Positions 1 to 8,932 of a stretch of 17,758 nt of DNA are shown in pieces. The number at the start of each line of letters is the position of its first letter. The stretch's first letter is position 1. Below the pieces are notes generated by a model. The model was not told where the DNA came from. It did not search any database and was given only the letters and a program-made list of their open reading frames with translations. A program made the position numbers and the translations under genes. This stretch comes from an uncultured Oscillospiraceae bacterium (lineage in GTDB: Bacteria > Bacillota > Clostridia > Oscillospirales > Oscillospiraceae), in assembly GCA_910579725.1 (NCBI GenBank), contig CAJTUD010000017.1, positions 1 through 17,758 of the forward strand, given 5' to 3'.

Positions 1-7
1 ACTTTGT

Positions 8-43
8 GGCCTGTCTGGTTATGAAGCCAGACAGGCCTTTTTT
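8..43 (+). terminator. Rho-independent terminator of an upstream plus-strand gene
   Basis: A perfect 11-bp stem, GGCCTGTCTGG (8-18) pairing with CCAGACAGGCC (27-37), has an 8-nt loop and is followed directly by six T on the plus strand. The minus-strand reading has no T tract, so it serves plus-strand transcription. The gene it ends must lie left of the window, because no convincing plus-strand gene precedes it here. Confidence 0.85.
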
Positions 44-53
44 CGACAGGCTG

Positions 54-84
54 AGTCTTGCACCTGTTGAGGTGCAAGACTTTT
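54..84 (+). terminator. Second tandem plus-strand terminator
   Basis: AGTCTTGCACC (54-64) pairs perfectly with GGTGCAAGACT (71-81) around a 6-nt loop, and the stem runs into TTTTCGTTTA. It lies 10 nt after the first terminator and probably acts as a backup that keeps plus-strand transcription out of the convergent minus-strand operon. In the minus direction it lacks a T tract, so no obvious terminator for the operon itself is visible. Confidence 0.65.
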
Positions 85-123
85 CGTTTAGTGATGAGCC
101 GGTGCGTTTGATAAACGGCCCGC

Positions 124-1041
124 TTATGGAAGAATATGTCCGGCGGACAGATACAGACGGTACCACTCCTCCCGGGTCAGCTGAATTTCGCTGGCTCGGG
201 CAATCTCTTGCAGACGGGACTCCCGCGCCGTACCGGTAATCAGCTGCATCTGTGCCGGATGGCGAAGTATCCATGCGGCGGCTACCGCCGCTGTGCTGAT
301 GCCGTATTGAGCTGCCAGGGCATCCAGCTCCCGGTTCAGTTCCGGATAACGTTCATCCCCCAGAAAGCAGCCTCCCCAGTTCGGCGTTTGAAACGGGGAC
401 CATGCCTGGATGGTCATCTTGTGCAGACGGGAGTAGTCCAGCACGCTCCCATCCCGGTCAGCAGAGCCCGGAGTATCCATGTTGACCTCCATTCCGTTGG
501 CCGCCATATTGGAAACCGGGAGGCTGAATTGCAGTTGATTGATAAGAAGCGGCTGACGGACTGTCCGCTTGAGCAGTTCAATCTGCATAGGCTTGTGATT
601 GGAAACGCCAAAGCGGCGTACTTTTCCTTTTTGCTCCAGCTCGTCAAAGGCGGCGGCCACTTCCTCCGGTTCAACCAGCGCGTCCGGACGGTGAATCAGC
701 AGTACATCCAGATAATCGGTTTTCAGACGCTTCAGAATTCCGTCCACTGAGCGCAGCAAATGATCTTTGGAGGAGTCGTAGAATCCCTTCCGGATGCCGC
801 ACTTGGATTGCAGCACCAAGTCCTCGCGGCGGATTCCGGTCTCGCTCTGAAGCGCCGTCCCGAAGTGCTCCTCGCAAATGCCGCCGCCGTAAATGTCGGC
901 ATGATCGAAATAATTTGCGCCGCTGTCCAGCGCGGTATGAATGAAGCGTCCAAGAGCCCGCCCGTCCAGTTCTCCCAGGCGCATGCAGCCCACGACAATG
1001 GCGGGGGCGGTCCACCCGCCGCCCATTGGAATCTGTTTCAT
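124..1041 (-). CDS. Aldo/keto reductase, YdhF-like
   Basis: This 305-residue protein is a cytosolic NAD(P)H-dependent carbonyl reductase of the aldo/keto reductase TIM-barrel family. The catalytic tetrad is visible: D46 and Y51 in FDHADIYGGG, K80 in LQSKCGIR and H117 in VLLIHRP. The VDHADIYGG-type and SKCGI motifs resemble E. coli YdhF. Length is normal for the family. The ATG start follows GGGAAAGGAATTGCC. It is the last minus-strand gene, 110 nt after the DUF624 gene. That gap holds no clear terminator or strong promoter, so cotranscription with the salvage operon is plausible but less certain than for the tightly packed genes. The substrate cannot be read from the sequence. A link to amino-sugar or lactate metabolism would be speculation. 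Confidence 0.9.
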   Translation of the reverse strand: MKQIPMGGGWTAPAIVVGCMRLGELDGRALGRFIHTALDSGANYFDHADIYGGGICEEHFGTALQSETGIRREDLVLQSKCGIRKGFYDSSKDHLLRSVDGILKRLKTDYLDVLLIHRPDALVEPEEVAAAFDELEQKGKVRRFGVSNHKPMQIELLKRTVRQPLLINQLQFSLPVSNMAANGMEVNMDTPGSADRDGSVLDYSRLHKMTIQAWSPFQTPNWGGCFLGDERYPELNRELDALAAQYGISTAAVAAAWILRHPAQMQLITGTARESRLQEIARASEIQLTREEWYRLYLSAGHILP

Positions 1042-1151
1042 GGCAATTCCTTTCCCTATTATGATGAGCGGTGAAAAACTTGAATATGATGAAACCCTGC
1101 GGACAAACGCCTTACCGTTTCATATCCGTCATTGGCGGATGCTGTCCCTGC

Positions 1152-1778
1152 TTATGGAAGTTCCCGAAACGGCGCAAACACCGGCTCCAGGAGCCGCTCG
1201 ATCCAAAGCGCGGTCAAAGAAAATCCTACCGGAGCCCAGACAAACAGCACGCATACCACGAAGCTGGGCATAAAGTAGAGGAGAACACCAGGCAGCAATG
1301 TGATCCCGATTACCCCCAGCGTCCGGGGAAAGTGGGCCAGCCCAAGCAGAAGCGCGTCTTCAATGAGCCGGTTGGCGGGGATCTCAAACTGTGCCAGCAA
1401 GGGGAAACCATATCCGGCAATTATCAGCAGGAGCAGAGCGGGAACACAGAAAAACACGATGCCGACCGTCCGCGCCGCACCCTCCCAGAAGGAAACGATC
1501 CGTAGGCACAGCAACAGAAGCAGTCCCAGCGCCAATACCATCAGCCACAAAAGAGTAGCCTGCTTGAAATTCCGACGAAAGGAGCGGAAAAAGCAGCGGA
1601 AGACCCCTTCGTCCTCGTTCCGCAGAGGAGAGAGCACAAAGTGCAGCGCACAGGTAGCCGCTCCCGCCGTTACCACCGGGAGGCAGAGGGCCATCCACAG
1701 CAGATTCAGTCCCACCAGCTCCAGAATCCGTCCTACGGCCTGCCCGATGGGAGAATCGTTGTGAAACGCCAGCTTCAT
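1152..1778 (-). CDS. DUF624 (YesL-type) integral membrane protein
   Basis: The protein has 208 residues and about four to five hydrophobic segments (roughly residues 22-48, 74-96, 104-130, 152-170 and 172-192). The N-terminal part carries the DUF624 pattern: NLLWMALCLPVVTAGAAT, then a charged loop, then FFRSFRRNFKQAT. DUF624 proteins are small membrane proteins of unknown function that are often encoded in carbohydrate-uptake operons of Firmicutes next to binding-protein-dependent transporters. The chosen ATG at 1778 overlaps the stop of the kinase gene (ATGA) and follows GGGAAAGGAGCAAGC, an excellent ribosome site. A longer frame to 1856 has no such site. The role is unknown; an accessory part of the importer is one possibility. 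Confidence 0.85.
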   Translation of the reverse strand: MKLAFHNDSPIGQAVGRILELVGLNLLWMALCLPVVTAGAATCALHFVLSPLRNEDEGVFRCFFRSFRRNFKQATLLWLMVLALGLLLLLCLRIVSFWEGAARTVGIVFFCVPALLLLIIAGYGFPLLAQFEIPANRLIEDALLLGLAHFPRTLGVIGITLLPGVLLYFMPSFVVCVLFVWAPVGFSLTALWIERLLEPVFAPFRELP

Positions 1779-2674
1779 GCTTGCTCCTTTCCCGCCGCCA
1801 GCTCCAGCGCCAGCAGGGCTGCCCCCGCCGCGGCATCCTGCCGGGGCTCTACGCACTTCAGTCCCGGCGCATGCTCCGCCAGATAAGCGGACAGTGCTCC
1901 CCGCAGCCGCGTATCCCGGGTCAGCAGACCGCCCAGCAGGGCGACCTCGCCGTGGTCCATGCCCAGCCGGTACGCTGCCGCCGTCACCAGTTCTCCCAGT
2001 TCCTTGCCATTTTTCTCATAAATGGCAAGGGCAGTCCGGTCCCCCTCTCCGGCGGCTTGCGCCGCCAGAGGGGCAAGCGCCGCCACCCGGCTCTTGTCGC
2101 CGCTATAGACGTAGGAGATCAGCTCCTGAGGGGAGCCGGTCTTCAGATGGTCCGGAACCAGCCGGGAGAGGATTGTCTCCTCCCCCCGTCCGTCCCACTG
2201 CCGGACCACCGCAGCCAGCACGTCCCGCCCCAGAGCGTAGCCGCTGCCGCCGTCGTCAATCAGATGACCCCAGCCGCCGGCGCGAACAAATTCACCCCGC
2301 TGATTCTTCCCGCAGCAGATGGATCCGGTGCCCGCAATCAGGGCCAGACCCGGCCGTCCGGAAAGGGCTCCGTAGAGGGCGATCTCATGATCCCCTGCCA
2401 GCTGCCAGGGACAGAGATCATCCATCACCTGCGCCGTCAGTTCCCGGACCCGAGGGTTGCTGATGCCCGCCGCGCCGATGCACACGGCGGAGCACACCCC
2501 TGTCTTCCCCAAAAAGGTGGCAATCTCCTTCAGAAGTCCGGTAAACCGCTCCTCCCCCACGCTGTTGAGATTGAAGGGACCGAAGGTCTCCCGGCATAGC
2601 GCCGTCCCATCCATGGCGCGGCATTCCACTGTGGTTCTGGTGCCGCCGCCGTCCACGCCTGCGGCGAATTTCAT
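1775..2674 (-). CDS. murK: BadF/BadG-type N-acetylmuramate/N-acetylglucosamine kinase (MurK-like)
   Basis: This 299-residue cytosolic kinase belongs to the BadF/BadG/BcrA/BcrD ATPase family of the ASKHA fold. It shows the phosphate-1 loop at residues 5-12 (AGVDGGGT begins the protein core), phosphate-2 AGTGS at 114-118, the family hallmark GGWGHLIDDGGSGYALG at 133-149, and an adenosine-motif GG at 248-249. Members of this family phosphorylate GlcNAc, and the Clostridium acetobutylicum MurK phosphorylates both MurNAc and GlcNAc at O6. With MurQ, NamZ and NagZ in the same operon, the MurK role fits best: it would trap the monosaccharides those hydrolases release. The start at 2674 forms an ATGA overlap with nagZ and follows GGGAGGCCGGTC. 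A longer frame upstream is only the shadow of nagZ. Dual specificity is inferred, so the gene symbol is tentative. Confidence 0.82.
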   Translation of the reverse strand: MKFAAGVDGGGTRTTVECRAMDGTALCRETFGPFNLNSVGEERFTGLLKEIATFLGKTGVCSAVCIGAAGISNPRVRELTAQVMDDLCPWQLAGDHEIALYGALSGRPGLALIAGTGSICCGKNQRGEFVRAGGWGHLIDDGGSGYALGRDVLAAVVRQWDGRGEETILSRLVPDHLKTGSPQELISYVYSGDKSRVAALAPLAAQAAGEGDRTALAIYEKNGKELGELVTAAAYRLGMDHGEVALLGGLLTRDTRLRGALSAYLAEHAPGLKCVEPRQDAAAGAALLALELAAGKEQA

Positions 2675-4209
2675 GACCGGCCTCCCAAGGCAACAGGCAG
2701 CCGCCCTTTGGGGACAGTTTTCCCGGCCAGAACGGGGACCAGGGCCTCCAGGGTGGGCTCTGCGTAGTCCCATGCGGCTACCGCGCCCACCCCCTCCGGC
2801 ATCTGCCGCAGATCGTAGGGATTGCGGAGCGCCGTCACCGCCATAGGAATTCCCAAAGTGCGCAGAGCCCGGACCAGTTCCAGCTGGCCGGAAAACAGGT
2901 GGCCGTTGTAAGTGCACACAAAAATCGCGGTGCTGCCCTGTGCAGCTTCCACCGCAGCTTGAATCTCCTCCGGGCCGGGGTCCTTGGATGTGACCAGCCC
3001 CTTGCCGCCCAGACGGGCGGCCATAAATTCCGGGAAGGTGGCCGCGCCGCTTCCCTGATTGGACACCAATCCCGCGCGGTAGTCGGCACAGCCGCAGAAA
3101 AAGGGCCGCTTTCCTGCCGCCGGGATAGTGCCGTCCACCAGTGTAAGGGAAGCCTGCCGCAAGGCCGCGGCCTCTGCCATGGCCTCCGGCCGCCCCGGCT
3201 CTCCCGCCGGTTCGCCGTCAATCCGGACCTTGCAGGCCAGAATTTTCTCCACAGAGGCGTCCATTTCCTCCATGGACAGCTCCCCTGCCTCCAGCGCTGC
3301 CCTGACGGCCAGCGCGGTCTGCTCCAGTACGGAGGGTGTGTGGCTGATGAATACCAGATCCACCCCTGCCGCCATGGCCTTCACAGTTCCCTGCGCGGAA
3401 CCGTAGTACTTGGCGATGGCGTCCATCTCCATACAGTCGCTGATGACCAGTCCGCCAAAGCCCATTCGCTCTTTCAGCAGTCCTGTGATGATCCGCCGGG
3501 ACATGGTGGCGGGCAGGTTATCCGGCTCCAGCTGGGGAAACAGAATATGGGTGGTGGTCACTGCCGGGCAGCCTGCATCAATGAGAGCCTGAAAAGGCCG
3601 CAGCTCCATCTTCTCCAACTCTTCCAGAGGTTTGTCAATACAGGGCAGGCTCACGTGGGTGTCCATGGCCGAATCCCCGTGGCCGGGGAAATGCTTGGCG
3701 GAGCACAGAACGCCGCCCTCCTCGTAGCCTCGCAGCGCCGCTAGAGCGTAGCGTTCCACCTGCTCCGGCGTATCGCCGAAGCTGCGCACACCGATGATAG
3801 GATTTTCCGGGTTGCAGTTTACATCCACCGAGGGAGCCAGATTGAAGTCAATTCCAAAGGCGCGCAGCTCCCGGGCCGTCAAAAGGGCGGCACGATAGGC
3901 GTTCTCCGGATCTCCGGTGGCGGCCAGGGCCATAGCCCCCGGTACGTTGACCGCCTCCCGGGGCAGCCGGGTCACGCCGCCGCCCTCCTGATCGATGGTG
4001 ATGAACGGCCTGCGGCCCGTCTCCCGGGTGATCAGCTCCCGGATGGACCGGCACAGCCGGAGGAGTTGTTCGCTGCTTTCCACGTTGTGCTGAAACAGAA
4101 TGACGTTGCCAATCTTATACTCTTTCACCAGATGGATGAATTCTTCGCTCATCTCCGTTCCGGGAAAACCGCCTACCAGCCGCTGGCCGATTTTTTCCGT
4201 GATCGTCAT
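2671..4209 (-). CDS. nagZ: Beta-N-acetylglucosaminidase NagZ (GH3, two-domain), cytosolic form
   Basis: This 512-residue GH3 enzyme removes non-reducing GlcNAc from GlcNAc-MurNAc, GlcNAc-anhydroMurNAc or muropeptide fragments. The N-terminal TIM barrel (about 5-335) contains DQEGGGVTRL at 73-82 and KHFPGHGD at 172-179. The Asp-His dyad of NagZ enzymes is D183-T-H185, and VISDCMEMDAI carries the nucleophile D258. A second alpha/beta domain (about 350-512) matches the two-domain layout of Gram-positive NagZ. The secreted Bacillus enzyme has a signal peptide; this one starts MTITEKIGQRL and has none, so it is predicted to be cytosolic. The ATG follows ACGAAAGGAAATAAAC. It lies 3 nt after namZ and overlaps the kinase start by 4 nt. 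Confidence 0.95.
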   Translation of the reverse strand: MTITEKIGQRLVGGFPGTEMSEEFIHLVKEYKIGNVILFQHNVESSEQLLRLCRSIRELITRETGRRPFITIDQEGGGVTRLPREAVNVPGAMALAATGDPENAYRAALLTARELRAFGIDFNLAPSVDVNCNPENPIIGVRSFGDTPEQVERYALAALRGYEEGGVLCSAKHFPGHGDSAMDTHVSLPCIDKPLEELEKMELRPFQALIDAGCPAVTTTHILFPQLEPDNLPATMSRRIITGLLKERMGFGGLVISDCMEMDAIAKYYGSAQGTVKAMAAGVDLVFISHTPSVLEQTALAVRAALEAGELSMEEMDASVEKILACKVRIDGEPAGEPGRPEAMAEAAALRQASLTLVDGTIPAAGKRPFFCGCADYRAGLVSNQGSGAATFPEFMAARLGGKGLVTSKDPGPEEIQAAVEAAQGSTAIFVCTYNGHLFSGQLELVRALRTLGIPMAVTALRNPYDLRQMPEGVGAVAAWDYAEPTLEALVPVLAGKTVPKGRLPVALGGRS

Positions 4210-4212
4210 GGT

Positions 4213-5358
4213 TTATTTCCTTTCGTATAAGTGATAGGCGGCCTTTTCCCTTGCGAAGGCCGCGCTCTCTCGCTCATAGCGGTCAAGAACCGTCCTCTTG
4301 TCCCAGCCGGAGACAAAATCGCCGCAGCCGGTCAGCAGGGAAATAAAGGGCCTTCGCCCCGGCTCCACCGGCGGCAGGAAGGCGGACTGCTCCGGATACA
4401 GCCGCTGGAACAGATCCAGCAGCTCCACACCCAGCGCCACTGGGCGCAGGGCGGTGAAATCCGTCACATGGAGCATCAAACCGCCGCAGGAGACACCTTG
4501 ATGCTTGGAGATGCTGGGTACGAAGTACACCGGTGTGGCAGCCACGCCGGGCAGCCCCAGGGCGGTGAATTCCTTCACCAGTCGTTCCCCGTCTATTCCC
4601 GGTCCGCCAATGATGCGGAAGGGAGCCGCTGTGCCGCGTCCTTCGGACAGAGCAGTGCCCTCAAAGATGCAGGTCCCCGCGTAAAGAGCCGTCCCTTCAA
4701 AGGTGGGCAGTCCCAGGCTGGGCATCTGCCAGATCTGATCCCAGGCCGGGAAGGGCTCTCCATGCCAGCCGCCGCAGGGGACCACGTGGAGATCGCACCC
4801 CAGCTGTTCCCGCTTGTTGACCATTAGGGCAAACTCTCCGGCGGTGAGACCGTACCGTACCGGTACCGGGCGGCAGCCCACAAAGCTGCGGTATGCCTCC
4901 TCCAGCAAGCCGCCCTCCACCGCGGCGCCTCCCAGGGGGTTGGGGCGGTCCAGAACGACCAGACGCTTTCCTGCGGCGGCGCAGTCCTCCACCATGTTGC
5001 ACAAGGTGGAGAGGAAGGTGTAGAACCGCAGTCCCACATCCTGAATGTCATAGACCAGAATATCAAACTCCTCCAGGATTTCCGGCCGGAGCCGTTTTCC
5101 GGAAGCGCTGTAAAGGCTGAATACGGTTAGTCCCGTGACTGGGTCTGTATAGTCGCTGGTGAGAGCTCCGGAGGCCTGATCACCCCGCACGCCGTGTTCC
5201 GGTCCCAGCAGAGCCGTCAGGCGGCACATCCGGCGCAAAATATCTATGGTGGACTCGTTGTTGCTGCTCCGGCCGGTAATGGAGGTCAGAAGAGCGGCCC
5301 GGCCGCCGGATAAAAGCCCGGCGTACTCTGCTATGTGATCCACGCCATAGGTTATCAT
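4213..5358 (-). CDS. namZ: Exo-beta-N-acetylmuramidase NamZ (DUF1343, GH171), cytosolic form
   Basis: This 381-residue DUF1343 protein is of the kind now known as NamZ, which releases MurNAc from the non-reducing end of peptidoglycan glycans such as MurNAc-GlcNAc. Visible family motifs are LLGPEHGVRGD (51-60), YDIQDVGLRFYTF (103-115), LDRPNPLGG (136-144), the block MPSLGLPTFEGTALYAGT (212-229) and then FEGTALSEGRGTAAPF (232-247), with H286 and CGG (291-293) further on. The frame extends upstream to a TTG at 5376, but AAGGAGG six bases before ATG 5358 marks that ATG as the start. Neither start gives a signal peptide, unlike the secreted Bacillus enzyme, so cytosolic action on imported saccharides is inferred. 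It lies 14 nt after anmK and 3 nt before nagZ. Confidence 0.92.
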   Translation of the reverse strand: MITYGVDHIAEYAGLLSGGRAALLTSITGRSSNNESTIDILRRMCRLTALLGPEHGVRGDQASGALTSDYTDPVTGLTVFSLYSASGKRLRPEILEEFDILVYDIQDVGLRFYTFLSTLCNMVEDCAAAGKRLVVLDRPNPLGGAAVEGGLLEEAYRSFVGCRPVPVRYGLTAGEFALMVNKREQLGCDLHVVPCGGWHGEPFPAWDQIWQMPSLGLPTFEGTALYAGTCIFEGTALSEGRGTAAPFRIIGGPGIDGERLVKEFTALGLPGVAATPVYFVPSISKHQGVSCGGLMLHVTDFTALRPVALGVELLDLFQRLYPEQSAFLPPVEPGRRPFISLLTGCGDFVSGWDKRTVLDRYERESAAFAREKAAYHLYERK

Positions 5359-5364
5359 TTTTTT

Positions 5365-5371
5365 CCTCCTT
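5365..5371 (-). promoter_or_regulatory. Ribosome binding site fixing the namZ start
   Basis: AAGGAGG stands six A residues before ATG 5358. It lies inside the coding sequence that would be translated from the upstream TTG (5376). This makes the TTG start unlikely and shortens NamZ by six residues to MITYGVDH. Confidence 0.85.
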
Positions 5372-5372
5372 C

Positions 5373-6557
5373 TCAAAGGGACAGCTTCCCCATCACAACC
5401 GGCATTTTCGCTCCGGTGGCGGCAGGGGCGTTATTGCAGCTACCAAATACCGCTTCGTTAGCCAGAATGGCAAAGGCGACCGCCTCCTTGGCATCGCTGC
5501 TGTACCCCAGCTCCTCGCCAGTGACAACCTGACAGTTGGGAAGGCACTCCCGAAGGTGGGAGAGCAGCGTCTCGTTCCAGCTGCCGCCGCCGCCCACTGC
5601 CAGACGTTCCGGCGGGGAGGGCGCAAACCGCTTCAGTCCCAGGGCCGCCGCCTCGGCGGTAAACCGGGTGGCGGTGGACAGTGCATCCTGCAAGCCCACA
5701 CCCAGCCTGTCCGCCTCCTCCAGCAGCCGCCGGACGTACCCCTCGCCGTAGACCTCCCGTCCTGTGGTTTTGGGAGGCTTCTGCGCCAGATAGGGGTCTG
5801 AAAGCATCCAGTCCAGCAGCGGCCGAGAAATTTTTCCGGCCGCCGCCAGCCGGCCGCCCTGATCGTAGGTCATCCGGCCGCCGGTAAGGCGTCCGGTCAG
5901 AGCGTCCATCACCATGTTGCCTGGGCCGGTGTCGAAGGCGACGACTTCCTCCAGGGCGCATCCGGCAGGGAGAATGGTCACATTGCCGATGCCTCCGAAA
6001 TTTTGCAGAGCTACCGTCCGTGCCTCCTCCCGGTAGAGCAGCCACTCCGTGTAGGGAACCAGGGGCGCTCCCTGGCCTCCGGCGGCCATGTCCCGAACCC
6101 GGAAGTCCCCTACTACCGGACAGCCCATGGCTTGAGCGATCAGAGCGTCCTCTCCGGCTTGCAGGGTGCCGCACAGAGACCGGCCCAGATACTCCTCCGG
6201 CTGGGGAATATGCCAGAAGGTCTGGCCGTGGCTGCCCACCAGATCCACCTGGGAGGGATCGATCCCCGCATGACGGCACAGCTCCAGACAGGCTTCCCCG
6301 TACAGCTTCCCCAACAGGGTTTTCAGAAGGCAGAATTCCGCCGCTGTCACCGGCTCGCCGCCGGCCACGGCCAGGATTTTTTCCCGCACTGCCGGCGGGA
6401 AGGGAACAAAGAGAAAGCTGCGCAGCTCGGCCTTTGTATTTGTGCCGCAGCCGGAAATTCCGGTCAGCGCAGCGTCAATGCCGTCGGCGGAGGTCCCGGA
6501 CATCAGTCCGATGACCAGCCGCTCCGGCTTGTTCCATAGTTGGGATAAAATATGCAT
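5373..6557 (-). CDS. anmK: 1,6-anhydro-N-acetylmuramic acid kinase AnmK
   Basis: This 394-residue cytosolic enzyme opens the 1,6-anhydro ring of anhydroMurNAc and phosphorylates it with ATP, giving MurNAc-6-P, the MurQ substrate. Motifs cover the whole family length: GLMSGTSADGID at 17-28, GSHGQTFWH at 108-116, GDFRVRDMAAGGQGAPLVP from 150, QNFGGIGNVT at 185-194, FDTGPGNMVMDAL at 208-220, then KTTGREVYG and GGGGSWN. The ATG at 6557 lies 6 nt after the esterase stop; the nearest ribosome site is GGAG about 12 nt upstream, inside the esterase end. AnmK implies that anhydro sugars, which come from lytic transglycosylases, are salvaged as well as hydrolase products. Such products could come from other gut bacteria, since no lytic transglycosylase is encoded here. 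Confidence 0.96.
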   Translation of the reverse strand: MHILSQLWNKPERLVIGLMSGTSADGIDAALTGISGCGTNTKAELRSFLFVPFPPAVREKILAVAGGEPVTAAEFCLLKTLLGKLYGEACLELCRHAGIDPSQVDLVGSHGQTFWHIPQPEEYLGRSLCGTLQAGEDALIAQAMGCPVVGDFRVRDMAAGGQGAPLVPYTEWLLYREEARTVALQNFGGIGNVTILPAGCALEEVVAFDTGPGNMVMDALTGRLTGGRMTYDQGGRLAAAGKISRPLLDWMLSDPYLAQKPPKTTGREVYGEGYVRRLLEEADRLGVGLQDALSTATRFTAEAAALGLKRFAPSPPERLAVGGGGSWNETLLSHLRECLPNCQVVTGEELGYSSDAKEAVAFAILANEAVFGSCNNAPAATGAKMPVVMGKLSL

Positions 6558-6563
6558 CCTGTC

Positions 6564-7284
6564 TCACTTCTCCAAAAACGCCCCCATGGCCAGCTCCACA
6601 GACCGGTCCCACAGGTCCCAGGAGTGATCCCCCGGCCAGTGAGTGAAGCTGATGGCGGCTCCCTTGTTCTCCAGGGCCTCCGCAAAGCGGCAGTTTTCCG
6701 GGTACAGTGCATCCTGTTCCCCGCAGGTGAGGAAAAAGCGGGGCAGCTGAGAGGTCTTCCGTTTCTCCAGCAGCGCCCGGAGGGATGCTTCCGGCGGAAC
6801 CGTCAGCTTCGGCCCCAGAATGGCCTGGAACTCCCGACGCATCTTTCCTTCCGTTCCCGCCGCCCGCTTCTCCACCTCTGTCACAGCGGAGAAGGCGGCG
6901 CATCCGGCGTACTGCCGGGGATTGGCGAGAGCGCATTTGAGTGCGCCGTAGCCGCCCATGGACAAACCCATGATAAAATTTTTCTCCCGCCGGGCGGTCA
7001 GTCCGAACATGCGGCCGCAGATTTGAGGCAGCTCATGCTGCACATAGGTAAAATAATCCAGCCCCATGGCCATATCCATGTAGAAGCTGCGCTGCACCTC
7101 CGGCATAATCACCGCCGCGCCCCGACTCCGCGCATAGCGCTCCACAGCAGTATAACGGCACCAGCCAGTGCAGTTGTCGCTAAGTCCGTGGAGCAGGTAT
7201 ATGACCGGCGTGTCCTTCAGCCTGCCCTCGTCGGGCAGAATTACTTCCAGCGAGGTGCTCATGCCCAAAACCGCGCTGTATACG

Positions 7285-7304
<20 letters not shown>
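6564..7304 (-). CDS. Esterase D / FrmB-type alpha/beta-hydrolase
   Basis: This 246-residue alpha/beta-hydrolase of the putative esterase family (PF00756 type) has all catalytic parts: the oxyanion region LLHGLSDN (37-44), nucleophile elbow GLSMGGYGA with S115, D198 in TCGEQDALY and H227 in GDHSWDLWD. There is no signal peptide, so it should act in the cytosol. The start chosen at 7304 follows GGGGAGGAAGCC. Its frame overlaps the end of murQ by 20 nt, which suggests translational coupling. The longer frame to 7484 is antisense-free shadow of murQ without its own start signal. The substrate is not evident. Between murQ and anmK, removal of O-acetyl groups from wall sugars is an attractive guess. 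S-formylglutathione hydrolase-like or general carboxylesterase activity is the alternative. Confidence 0.88.
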
Positions 7305-8205
<901 letters not shown>

Positions 8206-8233
8206 GACAGTTCTTCTCCTCCTCCTGCCTCCG

Positions 8234-8926
8234 TTACAGTCCGCTGATCAGGCGGTACTCCTCCGGCAGGCGCATGAAGCTCTCCGCGTAGAACCGCCGG
8301 GCCTCGATACCCCGCAGCCGCTTGAGATGGGAATAATACTCGAAATAGGGAAAGCTGGCGGAGCCGGTGACAAACCAATGCGTCCGCACCGCCTTCTGCC
8401 ACAGTGCGAAGCCCTCCTCCGACACCTCCAGGTACTCAAAGGGCTTGTAATCCACGGCATCCTCCCAGTTCTCCGCAAAGCGCAAGGGCGCAAAGTGGCA
8501 GGGCAGCTCCCGCTCAATAGCGGGCAGAGCGGCGTAGAACCAGGCGTCCTTGACGATTCGGTGGCAGGCGGCGTGATCCTTATGCATACTTTTTTCGTGA
8601 TGGGTGACGATGAGCTCCGGCTTTTCCCGGCGGATTATGTCGCACACGGCGAAACGGGCCTCCTCGTTGTCGGGAAGAAACCCGTCAGGGTAGTCCAGCA
8701 CATAGCTCTTGCCTCCCAGCAGATCCGCAAAGGCCTTTGCCTCTCCGTTCTTCTGCTCCCGATATTCCGCCACGGTCCGCCCAGCGGGAACGCCCTTTTC
8801 CCCAGCGGTGAGAGCCAGGGTGGCGATATGGCCTCCCCCAGCGGCGCAGGTGGACAGAATACCGCCGCAGGTAAGCTCCATATCGCCCACATGGGCGCCT
8901 ATTGCCAGAATTCGATTATATTTCAT
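8234..8926 (-). CDS. PIG-L/LmbE family protein with altered active-site motif
   Basis: This 230-residue protein has the fold signature of zinc-dependent N-deacetylases acting on GlcNAc-type sugars. The N-terminal motif, normally AHPDDxE, reads AHVGDMEL (11-18). H12 and D15 remain as zinc ligands, and the third ligand is in SMHKDH (H115, D117, H118). The position of the general-base aspartate, D15 in mycobacterial MshB, is G14 here. The rest is intact in length with no frameshift, so this is a variant subfamily and not a broken gene. The start at 8926 lies 7 nt after the GNAT stop, with AAAGGAG inside the GNAT end. A cytosolic role on amino sugars is likely from context. Hydrolysis by another base, a different reaction, or a binding role are all possible. 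Confidence 0.85.
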   Translation of the reverse strand: MKYNRILAIGAHVGDMELTCGGILSTCAAGGGHIATLALTAGEKGVPAGRTVAEYREQKNGEAKAFADLLGGKSYVLDYPDGFLPDNEEARFAVCDIIRREKPELIVTHHEKSMHKDHAACHRIVKDAWFYAALPAIERELPCHFAPLRFAENWEDAVDYKPFEYLEVSEEGFALWQKAVRTHWFVTGSASFPYFEYYSHLKRLRGIEARRFYAESFMRLPEEYRLISGL

Positions 8927-8932
8927 GGCGAA

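Noticed and set aside
6..239. Small plus-strand frame at the left edge
   Set aside because: It runs through two strong terminator hairpins and into the aldo/keto reductase gene, with no ribosome site.
1042..1151. A separate promoter for the aldo/keto reductase
   Set aside because: The best candidates on the minus strand (TTCAAG with CATAAT at about 15 nt spacing) are too poor to call.
8234..8926. PIG-L gene as a pseudogene because of its altered motif
   Set aside because: The frame is full length, has a good ribosome site and keeps the zinc ligands, so a variant active site is more likely than decay.
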